Source: Mesostigma viride
Lineage: Eukaryota > Streptophyta > Mesostigmatophyceae > Mesostigmatales > Mesostigmataceae
NCBI GenBank assembly: GCA_009746045.1
Contig: RPFO01001261.1
Location: 1 to 64,000 of the forward strand
Direction: 5' to 3'
Length of the DNA: 64,000 bases
Both the position numbers and the translations under genes were made by a program. Position 1 is the first letter of the stretch, and the number at the start of each line of letters is the position of its first letter. The notes beneath the pieces are model-generated. The model did not search any database. It was given only the letters and a program-made list of their open reading frames with translations, and was not told the origin of the DNA. Positions 1 through 11,500 of this stretch are shown here, piece by piece.

Positions 1-271
1 ATTTTTTCCAGTTTCTCACACACCTAACTTTCATGCGGAAACCCTGGAAACCGGCATACATATTATTACGGCAAGCTGTTGTAGACTTGGGTCTGTGCTG
101 CGGCACCATGCTTGGTATTTCCATGGTGTTTCGACTTCTTAACACATGTTTATTCATTTCGAACGCCCGGACTCTCGGCTAAACCGAGATTTGTGCAGAC
201 TTTTATTGGGTAGCTCCGGGCATGATGGTGCCTGCAAATAGCGTAAGGCGTGACCGTGGCTATTGCTACGG
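1..271. other. No recognisable feature
   Basis: I see no gene-like open frame, repeat or RNA signature in this stretch, which lies just outside the left end of the CACTA-like element. Confidence 0.5.
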
Positions 272-289
272 TACACTAGGAAGAGGGGG

Positions 290-600
290 TTGAGAAATTT
301 CTCACTTTTTTCTCAGTTTTTCTCAATTTGGGCGTTTTTCTGAGAATTTTCTCAGCAAATTGAGAAGAACTGAGAAAAATCTCAGTTTTTCTCAGGACGA
401 TTGAGAAGAACTGAGAAAATTCTCAGATTGGTCTCAGTTTTTGAGAAAATTTTCACGAAACCTGAGAAATGGCCTGAGAAGTGCTGAGAAGAATTGAGAA
501 TCATTCTCAATTTTCTCAAACAAGTCCAAGGCCACAACTGAGAAAACCGCAAGAACTGAGAAAGCAGAGAAAACCACAAGGACTGAGAACGAGGAGATTC
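290..600. repeat. Left subterminal CTGAGAA/TTCTCAG repeat array
   Basis: About 300 bp made of degenerate copies of TTCTCA(G) and its complement CTGAGAA, first mostly as TTCTCA and then mostly as TGAGAA. It mirrors the array at 3795-4072 and probably holds transposase-binding repeats of the CACTA-like element. Confidence 0.7.
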
Positions 601-1086
601 ACACACTTGATACAAACGCATCACATTGCAAGCGGTGAGCATGGTAGAGATGGAATGTGAAAAATATAGGGTTATCATACAATATAGCCAATGTACCATC
701 CAAGCCACGAGCCACGAGGTAGCCATGGCTGACAACGGAGCTCATAACTTTCACGTTTGGGCACCCAATTCGGCTGTGAATATCACAATCACTTCGTCTT
801 TCTAAGACGCACACGCTGATATACTTTTCCGAAGCTATTGCGCAATATATGACGAGCAAACGCTCCTCGACGCAACGCAGCCTGGCAGCTGCGCTAAGCC
901 CTGAAAGTACGTCTGCAGCTCCGGCTGCAGCCTCGCCCTCAGGTCCGGAAAGAAGTGGCGACACTAGTCGCGCACTGGTGGTCGCCCAGATCCCTCATTT
1001 GATGCCCAGCACGTTGAACGCGTTGTGTCGGCACAGCGATCCCCCCTGCATTCAAACAGAGGCACACCGATAACCAAGAAAAGCGT

Positions 1087-2150
1087 ATGCAAATGTGTAG
1101 CCTTGTTCCTTGAAATTATGGCTGGCTTACGCAAAGAGCGACTGTAAGATGACCTGTACAGTGGGGCCGGAAACAGCTTGCTTGATCAGGGCGTGTTTTT
1201 CGAGCTTCACTGGCCGGGAGTGTCTAGTGGTGAGAACGATTTCTGCGATCGCTTTCCCACCATTTACGAGGAAATACCCGCAAATGAAAAACCACTGAAA
1301 CGGTCTAGCTAGTCAGTCATTACATTAGCCATATGCCATGCATGTTTCCAAGAACTGCACACGGTCCAAATGCAAAAATCCGGAGGACACGACTTCATTG
1401 CTTCATTGTCGTCAGAAAGCAACAAACGTGAAAACGCTAGCTGCCCAAATCTGAGATTCCGCGGAGCACAGAAAGTAAGAAAGCCTAGAAGCTACCAGCA
1501 AGGAATCGAACATAGGACTTCATTGCTTCATATTTGTATGCACAAGAATAAATAAGTAACATGCATTAAGGGCCCGCCTGCATAAAGGGCCTGCAGTCTG
1601 ATGCGGGCTCAACGGCAGCACCGCCATAGCAGATAAGGGCCCCCAGTCTGATGCGGGCCCCACAGCACCACCGCCATAGCAGAGCTCAAAGGGGTCGTGG
1701 TGCGCATGAAACGTATGTATTTGTCGGTAGGTGCCGTTGGGGTCAAATTGGGTGCCGCCAAAATCGGGCCGAACTGAGGCCGTCGATGAGTGCCATCATG
1801 CGGCTTGGGTCATTTCTGTTGGAGAACTTCAGGTAAGTTAACTTAATGCAAACCACTGGTCGCCCGCGTCGGGAACCGGCCCAACGGCTCTTCCGCAACA
1901 GAAAAATATTGCGGCATACTGCAGAAGTCGTCGGATCGTTACATTTCGACGGTCAAGATTTCAAGATGAGGCTTGCGTTCAATTTGCCGCAGTTTGCCGC
2001 CCAGAGAAAGTAGTCGTTGGACTCGTTCCCCACGAGAAACACAATCAAGCAAGCTGTTTCCGGCCCCACCGTCTAGGTCATCTCGTCGCTCTACACGTCA
2101 GCCAGCCATAATTTCAATGCACAAGCCTACACATTTCCATCTCCATTTTC
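1087..2150. repeat. Inverted repeat pair (about 1087-1190 and 2040-2150)
   Basis: The segment around 1087-1190 is repeated in reverse complement around 2040-2150; both contain a long shared run around GGGGCCGGAAACAGCTTGCT. The sequence between includes short G/C-rich direct repeats (1568-1680) but no gene. The pair lies inside the CACTA-like element and suggests internal rearrangement or nested insertion. Confidence 0.55.
1370..1540 (-). repeat. Inverted copy of the 246-bp internal repeat
   Basis: This matches the units at 2361-2850 in reverse complement (shared landmarks: the GTTCGATCCCTTGCT region, TTCCGCGGAATCTCAGA and CGTTTTCACGTTT). On the minus strand it begins with a tRNA B-box-like GTTCGATTCC, so a tRNA-related retroposon is possible but not shown. 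Confidence 0.5.
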
Positions 2151-2360
2151 ATATTCATAATCCTGCACGACTCGAAAACGCGGACAAGATAACGGCAGGC
2201 TCGAGCTACCATGGTCCGGATTCTCCCGATTTCTGGCCTGCGCTGGTTGTCTCCTTGATATTGGCGACTCCCTCCGGTAAGAGGTTTTTCGCAGTTTGGC
2301 TGTTTCGAAACGTTAATTAAGTGAGATGCCTTCGGATCTGGACACTCACACAGCCGCGAA

Positions 2361-2850
2361 ATCATGCCAAAGGTCCTATGTTCGATCCCTTGCTGGCAGC
2401 TTCTGAGCTTTCTTATTTTCTGTGTTCCGCGGAATCTCAGATTTGGGCCGCTATCGTTTTCACGTTTATTGCTTTCTGATCCGACGACAATGTCGTGGCT
2501 TGCTCGTGTGACATCTGGTGCATGGTGTTGTTCATGTGTATGGGTTGCTCTGCCATAAGAGTGAGTGTTGGGTCATAAATCGTGTTCTACACATTTGCTG
2601 CATGAAATCATGCCTAAGGTCCTATGTTCGATCCCTTGCTGGTAGCTTCTGAGCCTTCTTATTTTCTGTGTGCCGCGGAATCTCAGATTCGGGCCGCTAT
2701 CGTTTTCACGTTTGTTGCTTTATGATCCGACGACCATGTTGTGGCTTGCTCGTGTGACATCTGGTGCATGGTGTGATTCATGTGTATGGGCTGCTTTGCC
2801 ATAAAAGTGAGTATTGGGTCATAAATCGTGTTCTACACATTTGCTGCATG
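2361..2850 (+). repeat. 246-bp tandem duplication
   Basis: Two direct copies begin with ATCATGCC at 2361 and 2607 (offset 246 bp) and continue through the same landmarks to a shared GTGTTCTACACATTTGCTGC. A third, inverted copy lies at about 1370-1540. I see no coding potential. The remaining interior (2850-3795) shows nothing recognisable. Confidence 0.6.
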
Positions 2851-3794
2851 GACGGTTAGGTGCTGGTGAGCTCTTCCTTGTAGAATGGTGAGGTCTATGT
2901 CAAGGATCTGATATCTTTTTTTTCTCTTGCATATTGTGTCGCGGGTTGCTTGGATTCTTGCAAGCACCAATAGAATGAAATGGGAGCGGCCAGCATGATG
3001 CCCTAGCAAGCGACCAGCTTTGTTAACCAGCTGTCATCGTATTTGATGAAAGGCAATGACAGATGTGTCATAAAGCCATAACAGTGTTGTATAGTATTCA
3101 TTAAATGATCAATGGTTACAATTTCAGAACCGCCGCTGAATGGTCAGTATGAATCAATGGGTTATTGACGGCTTTATAAATCTAGTACAGTCACCTAGCC
3201 TTATGCTATTTCATGCATGTTCTGGTTGCACAACGGATTCTTTTTTTTGCAGAAGTACAGGACACCGGCAATGCGTCAAGCGACTCATTAAGGTATGTTT
3301 TGAGATGTGGATTTTAAATGCATGTTCATCTTGTGATGTGCACCACAGTGCTGGTCTGGCCGTTTAACGCCACCATGTAGTCAGACCTAGGTGGATGTCG
3401 TGCCGGTATTTTTTCAAGTTGTGGCTTCTGTGACTGCACATAAAATGCTTTCTTATGTATGGTGCTGATTTTCCATTCCTGTGTTCTGCTTTTGTTTTGC
3501 ATTCTTTTCAGTTTGTGGCGCATACAAACGGCACCGACATCTTCAATTTGGGGCATCAAGCTATGCAAGCGGCCTTGTGAAAGACAGCCATGGCAACATA
3601 GTTGTAGCCATCTTCTTTGAAAAATTTCCAGCAAGCTAGAGAATTAGACGAGTTTATGGCAGGGCCATGTCAAGAAATACATGCACAAAAGGACGGCTTT
3701 CATACGTAAATAAATTATGTTTTAATAAAAAAAACCTGTTGCCTTGATTGCCTTGCTGAAATTATGTTGGCAGTGCTTGCTGCTATCATAATCT

Positions 3795-4072
3795 GTTTTT
3801 CACTCTCTCGTGGTTTTTCATTTTTCTCAGTTCTTGTGATTTCTCACTTTTCTCAGTCCGAGTGAAGTCTCACTTTTCTCAGATTTTCAAATTCTCAATT
3901 TCTTCTCAGCTCTTCTCAATTTTTCTCACCCCCTTTTCTCAGGTGATTCTCAGTTTTTCTCAGCTCTTCTCAGTTACTTCTCAGCTCTTCTCAGTTACTT
4001 CTCAGTTTTTCTCGGCTCTTCTCAGGTTTTTCTCAATTTTTCTCAGGGTTTCTCAGTTTTCTCAATCCTGAC
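3795..4072. repeat. Right subterminal TTCTCAG repeat array
   Basis: Dense TTCTCAG/TTCTCAA repeats, nearly all in one orientation, ending next to the right terminal inverted repeat. They are the inverted counterpart of the left array. Confidence 0.7.
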
Positions 4073-4083
4073 TTCCTAGTGTA

Positions 4084-5750
4084 TGATGTATTTTCCTGGA
4101 AATGGCCTCTGCCACCGGCTCAATAGTGCTTGCAGGCGTAAGTATATCGTGTTTCTACCTAGTTTCTGCCAGTTTTCCACTTATTTCTACCGACCTCTGC
4201 CCAGCCTCTCTAAGACCGCCATCCTACTCGACGTTGCTTGCATGTCTGCCATAGCAGGTTGCAGTTGTGCAGTATTTAGGTGGGAAGGCCCACACTAAAT
4301 CACTAATCGAAAATTACTTGGGAAATGTTGTCTCGGGCTGAAGGACATGTGCGCCCCTCAATTGCGGAGTTAAATTGGATGTATAATTGAATGAAATACA
4401 TTATTACATTCCATGCATCGATGCTCGAGTCATCGCGATATCTGAATATCTTACATAATTACAGACCCATCAATTGGAAGATCAGAAAGCTCCAGTGCAT
4501 CTGCTCTACGACCGGACGTCTCAATCGTACGTAGTGCTTTCGAGTTATAATTACCCTCAATATATGTCTGGAAAATCCACGTGCAGGCAGTGTCAAATGC
4601 ATGGTATATGAACTAGTTATGTACATGTCAAGATGATGACAGTCAAGCGAGGCCATACATGTTGACGGACAAGTGAGCCTGTAGACCTACGTCGATCCCC
4701 AGTTCCTCGATGTCGTGCGCAGCCCCGATATCATCAGATTTCCAATCCCCAACGGCCGTCGGCTCCGCAAAATCCACGTTCGCGATTAAACAGTGCAACC
4801 GCGCGGGCCGTTCTAACTTGTAATCCACCTAAATAGTGGGCTCCGTCTCGTCACCGTGCGTTCGCATCAACAGGACAGCCACGGGTGTCGCGACGTCTCG
4901 GACGCTGTGCACTACACGCATCATCTCGGTCATCGCAGCCGTCGAGCACGTCACAAGCATCAATTATTCTCTGGACGAATTCTCGTGACCGTGTTGATAT
5001 TAATGTCTGCCAACTTGACGACTGTGAACAGCAGCCTCACGCACGTCCGGTCCATCCGACTCCGTCAGGCGGTGTTGCGAATGGCGTCCTGCGTGCAAAA
5101 ACCAGTACATGAAAAACGAGGACAAAAATGTTAGCCCGTTACGCAGATTTGTCTGTAATTCCGCTTACAGCAGTATTAACCACCCGTTACGCGGATTTCG
5201 GGCAAGTGGGTATCCTCCTACATTACATGTATCCAATTATGGACGGGAGATTTAAAATGGGAAACAAGTATCAGCGAACCCAGAATCAAGGTATCCACGC
5301 AACGGTTTTGAATAAACGGCTATGTACATATAGACACAATGAACTGAACAAAACTATAGTAGCTCACTCGTCGTTCACTTGTTAGTCGTAACGGAGGCAG
5401 TCAGTCAGTCAGTTTGCAAGTTCAGTTGGCAAGTACGGAAACACACCGTTAAACGGACCACCAACCGCGTGTGTACGTCACTCTAATGTAATGTATATAA
5501 TCAAGAATAACAGGGGACGGTTAACGTATCCTTTACGCAGCTTTTTCGTTCAGGGCATGTTGAAATAACAATAGTGGGGTCAGTGGTTCGAACCCTCCAA
5601 GTGCCGAATTTTTTACGAACCAGCGCATTCACAAACCTTGCACTGGGGACGCGGTGGACGTGTACCATTACCCCGGCCTAATTCTAGCATTGTACACAAG
5701 CGGCGTTTGCTAGCAGTAAAGAAGGGCATCCTAGTCATAACGCTGGGCAA
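4084..5750. other. No gene seen
   Basis: Only short, unsupported open frames occur. One near-copy of the 14-bp palindrome with a single change (CCAACGGCCGTCGG) lies at 4749-4762. A GTTCGAACCC string near 5588 resembles a tRNA B box, but no tRNA can be folded around it. Confidence 0.5.
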
Positions 5751-5864
5751 GTTTGAAAGCACCAACGGCCGTTGAGTAGGAAAAAAAAAGAGCAGGAGAA
5801 GAGCACGTCGACGTTTCAACAGAAAGACAAAAATATTGAACCCCGAGTACCAATGAAAATGCTT

Positions 5865-5930
5865 TCATGCATGTCCACCCCGACGAGGCACAAATTCATG
5901 CATGCCCACCCCGACGAGGCACAAATTAAT
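5865..5930. repeat. Short tandem duplication (about 32 bp x 2)
   Basis: The phrase CACCCCGACGAGGCACAAAT occurs twice in a row, each time preceded by CATGCATG(T/C)C. It is non-coding and adjacent to the palindrome cluster. Confidence 0.55.
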
Positions 5931-6022
5931 GAACGACAGATTTCTCACCCCCCCCCGGCACATGGCACAAGTGCCATCGCACGCACACACATTGTGGTGA
6001 GGGTTATGAGAGTTTCGAGAGT

Positions 6023-6036
6023 CCAACGGCCGTTGG
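6023..6036. repeat. 14-bp palindrome CCAACGGCCGTTGG
   Basis: Exact copy of the dispersed palindrome. Others in this neighbourhood are at 6290-6303 and 6443-6456, with a near copy at 5762-5775. The flanks extend the symmetry at 6290: CGGAG before the core and CTCCG after it. Confidence 0.85.
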
Positions 6037-6287
6037 CTCGGAGAAATTGACAGTACACCCGTGAAGACATTAAAATTATCACTTGGTTGTGGTTGTCTTA
6101 TGTGTGTGCCTTGTCATTTCCCAAGGTCAAAAGCCGTCAACTTCTGCACCTCTTGTCCCTCCCACCCGTACGCACTAAGCATGCCCACCTTACACTACCA
6201 CATGTGGCTCTTGAGAAAACTCCCCCCGACAATGCACATGTGCCATCTCACGCACACACCTTTAGACAAGGTTATCAGTTTTTCGGA

Positions 6288-6600
6288 GTCCAACGGCCGT
6301 TGGCTCCGAGAAATGCTGTTACAACGCAAAATTACAATGGTGACATCCACGAGCTAGTGCTACGCCGAACAAGTGCTTGTATGACATATGGCGACTGCCC
6401 GTGAGGAAAAGTCCACCACCACATACGGTCAGTTTTTTGAGTCCAACGGCCGTTGGCTCCGAGAAATGCTGTTACAACGCAAAATTACAATGGTGACATC
6501 CATGAGCTAGTGGTACGCCGAACAAGTGCTTGTATGACATATGGCGACTGCCCGTGAGGAAAAGTCCACCACCACACACGGACAGTTTTTTGAGTCCAAC
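6288..6600. repeat. 153-bp tandem duplication carrying the palindrome
   Basis: Two almost identical copies start at the palindromes 6290 and 6443 (offset 153 bp). A third copy begins near 6585 but breaks off inside the palindrome (it reads CCAACGCACG). The unit includes ATGCTGTTACAACGCAAAAT and has no supported coding sequence. Confidence 0.65.
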
Positions 6601-6910
6601 GCACGAACAGACGTAATGCACACCAAGTGACCAAGTGGCAAGATAAAAACACCCTTGCCAATCTCTACCCACAAAAACTTAGCCCCGAAATCCGTAGCTT
6701 TTAAGTAATTGATTTGTACATTGTAGATGACAATGCAGCGATCACATGTATTCTGGAACCAACACGTTTTTACCTTGTCCAAGTTATCCATGGCTAGAAA
6801 GTTGTTGTAAATACACGATGTGGCCACACACGCCATAGATGAAAATCATAACCAGCTCACGCACATGATCATGGAAGGGGACTATCTATTGATCTCAAAA
6901 TAGAAAGCTC

Positions 6911-6985
6911 AAGACACCCTACACCCTACACCCTACACCCTACACCATACATCCTACAACCTACACCCTTAACTCTCCACCCTTA
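6911..6985. repeat. Telomere-like (CACCCTA)n tract
   Basis: Four perfect 7-bp CACCCTA units followed by degenerate ones (CACCATA, CATCCTA, CAACCTA, CACCCTT). The unit differs by one base from the plant-type telomeric heptamer CCCTAAA read in this phase. It may be an interstitial telomeric tract or a simple repeat. Confidence 0.45.
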
Positions 6986-7005
6986 GCTTACGTGACCTAT
7001 TTTTC

Positions 7006-7073
7006 GGAGAAATGTCCGAGTGGAATGCTATGTATGGGGTAACTTTCCCAAGGGTTCGAATCCCTCTTTCTCC
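7006..7073 (+). pseudogene. tRNA-Ser-like sequence, internally deleted
   Basis: The ends form a perfect 7-bp acceptor stem (GGAGAAA with TTTCTCC). GGGTTCGAATCCC supplies a T-arm, TCCGAGTGG a D-arm start, and GGGGTAACTTTCCC could form a long variable arm as in serine tRNAs. Only about 68 nt are present, and the anticodon arm cannot be completed. Compared with the organelle tRNA-Ser(GGA) gene as I remember it, a block between two TGG triplets is missing. I read it as a dead, probably organelle-derived tRNA copy; a covariance-model search would decide. Confidence 0.4.
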
Positions 7074-7169
7074 ATTAGAGTTTTGTTTAGCTTCTATTCT
7101 CGTCTACACATAATTCACACGAAGTACGCTTGCAAATACTTTATTACTATTTTGTTACTAATATTATAA

Positions 7170-7316
7170 TTGTTGTGTGTGTGTGTTGTTCACATGTGCG
7201 TGTGTGTGTTGTGTGTGGTATGTGTTGTGCGTGTGCGTGTGCGTGTGCGTGTGCGTGTGCGTGTGCGTGTGTGTGTATATAATTTTTTGTTGTGTGTGTG
7301 TGTGTTGTGTGTTGTA
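7170..7316. repeat. (TG)n / (TGCG)n microsatellite
   Basis: An uninterrupted GT-rich tract of TGTG runs and GTGCGT repeats leads directly into the 40-bp satellite, which may have grown from it. Confidence 0.7.
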
Positions 7317-8512
7317 CGTGCAAGGTGTGTACACGTGCAGCCGGCCCTTGCGTGCGCGGTGTGTGTACGTTTCTGTGCAGCCGCCCCTTGCGTGCGCGGT
7401 GTATGTACGTGTGTGTGCATGCCGGCCCTTGCGTGCATGGTGTGTGTACCTGTGTGTGCAGCCGCCCCTTGCGTGCGCGAGTATGTACATGTGAGTGCAG
7501 CCGACCCTTGCGTGCGCGGTGGATGTACATGTGTGGGCAGTTGCCCCTATCGTGCGCGGTGTATGTACATGTGTTTGCACTTGCCCATTGCGTGCATGGT
7601 GTGTGTACGTGTGTGTGCAGCCGCCCCTTGCGTGCGCGGTGTATGTACGGGTGTGTGCATGCCGGCCCTTGCGTGCATGGTGTGTGTACGTGTGTGTGCA
7701 GCCGCCCCTTGCGTGCGCGAGTATGTACATGTGAGTGCAGCCGACCCTTGCGTGCGCGGTGGATGTACATGTGTGGGCAGTTGCCCCTTGCGTGCGCGGT
7801 GTATGTACATGTGTGTGCAGCCGCCCCTTGCGTGCATGGTGTATGTACATGTGTGAGCAGCCGGCCCTTGCGTGTATGGTGTGTGTACATGTGTGTGCAT
7901 CCTTGTCCTTGCCTGCATGGTGTATGTACATGTGTGTGCAGCCGGCCCTTGCGTGCGCGGTGGATGTACATGTGTGGGCAGTTGCCCCTTGCGTGCGCGG
8001 TGTATGTACATGTGTTTGCACTCGCCCATTGCGTGCATGGTGTGTGTACGTGTGTGTGCAGCCGCCACTTGCATGCGCGGTGTATGTACATGTGAGTGCA
8101 GCCGGCCCTTGCGTGCGCGGTGGATGTACATGTGTGGGCAGTTGCCCCTTGCGTGCGCGGTGTATGTACATGTGTTTGCAGTCGCCCCTTGCGTGCGCGG
8201 TGTATGTACATGTGAGTGCAGCCGGCCCTTGCGTGCGCGGTGTATGTACATGTGTGGGCAGTTGCCCCTTGCGTGCGCGGTGTATGTACATGTGTTTGCA
8301 CTCGCCCCTTGCGTGCGCGGTGGATGTACATGTGTGTGCAGCCGCCCCTTGCGTGCATGGTGTATGTACATGTGTGTGCAGTCGACCCGTGCGTGCGCAG
8401 TGGATGTACGTGTGTGGGTAGCCGTCCCTTGCGTGCGCGGTGGATCTACGTGCGCGGTGTATGTACATGTGTGTGCAGCCGCCCCTTGCGTGCATGGTGT
8501 GTGTACATGTGA

Positions 8513-11500
8513 GTGCAGCCGGCCCTTGCGTGCGCGGTGTATGTACGTGTGAGTGCAGCTGCCCCTTGCGTGCGCAGTGTATGTACATGTGTGGGCAGTT
8601 GCCCCTTGCGTGCGCGGTGTATGTACATGTGTTTGCACTCGCCCCTTGCACGTGCGCGGTGTATGTACGTGTGTGTGCAGCCGCCCCTTGCGTGCTTTGT
8701 GTGTGTACATGTGAGTGCAGCTGTCCCTTCCGTGCATGGTGTGTGTACGTGTGTGTGCAGTTGCCCCTTGCGTGCGCGTTGTATGTACGTTTCTGTGCAT
8801 GCCGGCCCTTGCGTGCATGGTGTATGTACATGTGTTTGCATTCGCCCCTTGTGTGCATGGTGTATGTACGTGTGTGTGCAGCCGCCCCTTGCGTGCATGG
8901 TGTATGTACATGTGTGTGCAGTCGCCCCGTGCGTGCGCAGTGGATGTACGTGTGAGTGCCGTCGCCCCAAGCGTGCATGGTGTGTGTACGTGTGTGTGCA
9001 GTTGCCCCTTGCGTGCGCGGTGGATGTGCGTGTGTGTGCAGCCGGCCCTTGCGTGCATGGTGGATGTACGTGTGTGTGCAGGCGTCCCTTGCGTGCGCGG
9101 TGTGTGTGTAAGTGTGCGTGCACTCGCCCCTTGCATGCATGGTGTATGTACACGTGTGTGCAGCCGCCCCTTGCGTGCGCAGTGTATGTACATGTGAGTG
9201 CAGCCGGCCCCTTGCGTGCATGGTGGATGTACGTGTGTGTGCAGGCGTCCCTTGCGTGCGCGGTGTGTGTGTAAGTGTGCGTGCACTCGCCCCTTGCGTG
9301 CATGGTGTATGTACATGTGTGTGCAGCCGCCCCTTGCGTGCGCAGTGTATGTATACATGTGAGTGCAGCCGGCCCCTTGCGTGCATGGTGTATGTACATG
9401 TGAGTGCAGCCGCCCCTTGCGTGCGCGGTGGATGTACGTTTGTGTGCAGCCGGCCCTTGCGTGCATGGTGGATGTACGTGTGTGTGCAGGCGTCCCTTGC
9501 GTACGCGGTGTGTGTGTAAGTGTGTGTGCAGCCGCCCCTTGCGTGCGCGGTGTGTGTAAGTGTGTGTGCAGCCGCCCCTTGCGTGCATGGTGTATGTACA
9601 TGTGAGTGCAGCCGGCCCCTTGCGTGCGCGGTGTATGTACATGTGAGTGCCGTCGCCCCAAGCGTGCATGGTGTGTGTACGTGTGTGTGCAGTTGCCCCT
9701 TGCGTGCGCGGTGGATGTACGTGTGTGTGCAGCCGGCCCTTGCGTGCATGGTGGATGTACGTGTGTGTGCAGGCGTCCCTTGCGTGCGCGGTGTGTGTGT
9801 AAGTGTGCGTGCAGCCGTCCCTTCCGTGCATGGTGTATGTACATGTGTGTGCAGCCGCCCCTTCCGTGCATGGTGTGTGTACGTGTGTGTGCAGTTGCCC
9901 CTTGCGTGCATGGTGTGTGTACGTGTGTGTGCAACCGGCCCTTGCGTGCGCGGTGTATGTACGTGTGAGTGCAGCTGCCCCTTGCGTGCGCAGTGTATGT
10001 ACATGTGTGGGCAGTTGCCCCTTGCGTGCGCGGTGTATGTACATGTGTTTGCACTCGCCCCTTGCGTGCGCGGTGTATGTACGTGTGTGTGCAGCCGCCC
10101 CTTGCGTGCTTTGTGTGTGTACATGTGAGTGCAGCTGTCCCTTCCGTGCATGGTGTGTGTACGTGTGTGTGCAGTTGCCCCTTGCGTGCGCGTTGTATGT
10201 ACGTTTCTGTGCATGCCGGCCCTTGCGTGCATGGTGTATGTACATGTGTTTGCATTCGCCCCTTGTGTGCATGGTGTATGTACGTGTGTGTGCTGCCGCC
10301 CCTTGCGTGCATGGTGTATGTACATGTGTGTGCAGTCGCCCCGTGCGTGCGCAGTGGATGTACGTGTGAGTGCCGTCGCCCCAAGCGTGCATGGTGTGTG
10401 TACGTGTGTGTGCAGTTGCCCCTTGCGTGCGCGGTGGATGTGCGTGTGTGTGCAGCCGCCCCTTGCGTGCATGGTGGATGTACGTGTGTGTGCAGGCGTC
10501 CCTTGCGTGCGCGGTGTGTGTGTAAGTGTGCGTGCACTCGCCCCTTGCGTGCATGGTGTATGTACACGTGTGTGCAGCCGCCCCTTGCGTGCATGGTGTA
10601 TGTACATGTGAGTGCAGCCGGCCCCTTGCGTGCATGGTGGATGTACGTGTGTGTGCAGGCGTCCCTTGCGTGCGCGGTGTGTGTGTTAGTGTGCGTGCAC
10701 TCGCCCCTTGCGTGCATGGTGTATGTACATGTGTGTGCAGCCGCCCCTTGCGTGCGCAGTGTATGTATACATGTGAGTGCAGCCGGCCCCTTGCGTGCAT
10801 GGTGTATGTACATGTGAGTGCAGCCGCCCCTTGCGTGCGCGGTGGATGTACGTTTGTGTGCAGCCGGCCCTTGCGTGCATGGTGGATGTACGTGTGTGTG
10901 CAGGCGTCCCTTGCGTACGCGGTGTGTGTGTAAGTGTGTGTGCAGCCGCCCCTTGCGTGCGCGGTGTGTGTAAGTGTGTGTGCAGCCGCCCCTTGCGTGC
11001 ATGGTGTATGTACATGTGAGTGCAGCGGGCCCCTTGCGTGCGCGGTGTATGTACATGAGAGTGCCGTCGCCCCAAGCGTGCATGGTGTGTGTACGTGTGT
11101 GTGCAGTTGCCCCTTGCGTGCGCGGTGGATGTACGTGTGTGTGCAGCCGGCCCTTGCGTGCATGGTGGATGTACGTGTGTGTGCAGGCGTCCCTTGCGTG
11201 CGCGGTGTGTGTGTAAGTGTGCGTGCAGCCGTCCCTTCCGTGCATGGTGTATGTACATGTGTGTGCAGCCGCCCCTTCCGTGCATGGTGTGTGTACGTGT
11301 GTGTGCAGCCGCCCCTTGCGTGCATGGTGTGTGTACGTGTGTGTGCAACCGGCCCTTGCGTGCGCGGTGTGTGTACGTGTGAGTGCAGCTGCCCCTTGCG
11401 TGCGCAGTGTATGTACATGTGTGGGCAGTTGCCCCTTGCGTGCGCGGTGTATGTACATGTGTTTGCACTCGCCCCTTGCGTGCGCGGTGTATGTACGTGT

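Larger units (their letters stand above)
274..4081. mobile_element. CACTA-like DNA transposon, probably non-autonomous
   Basis: The left end begins CACTAGGAAG (274-283) and the right end finishes with its exact reverse complement CTTCCTAGTG (4072-4081), giving 10-bp terminal inverted repeats. Both ends are flanked by TA (272-273 and 4082-4083), which fits a 2-bp target duplication. Inside each end lie long runs of TTCTCA/CTGAGAA repeats, the kind of subterminal array on which En/Spm (CACTA) transposase binds. The interior (about 3 kb) has only short open frames, none resembling a transposase, so it is probably moved in trans or dead. The CACTA start, inverted repeats and subterminal arrays are seen directly. 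The superfamily assignment is inference; many plant CACTA elements make 3-bp duplications, whereas 2-bp ones are reported elsewhere. Confidence 0.6.

Noticed and set aside
5580-5610. Possible tRNA gene around GGTTCGAACCCTCC
   Set aside because: No matching acceptor stem or anticodon arm could be found upstream.
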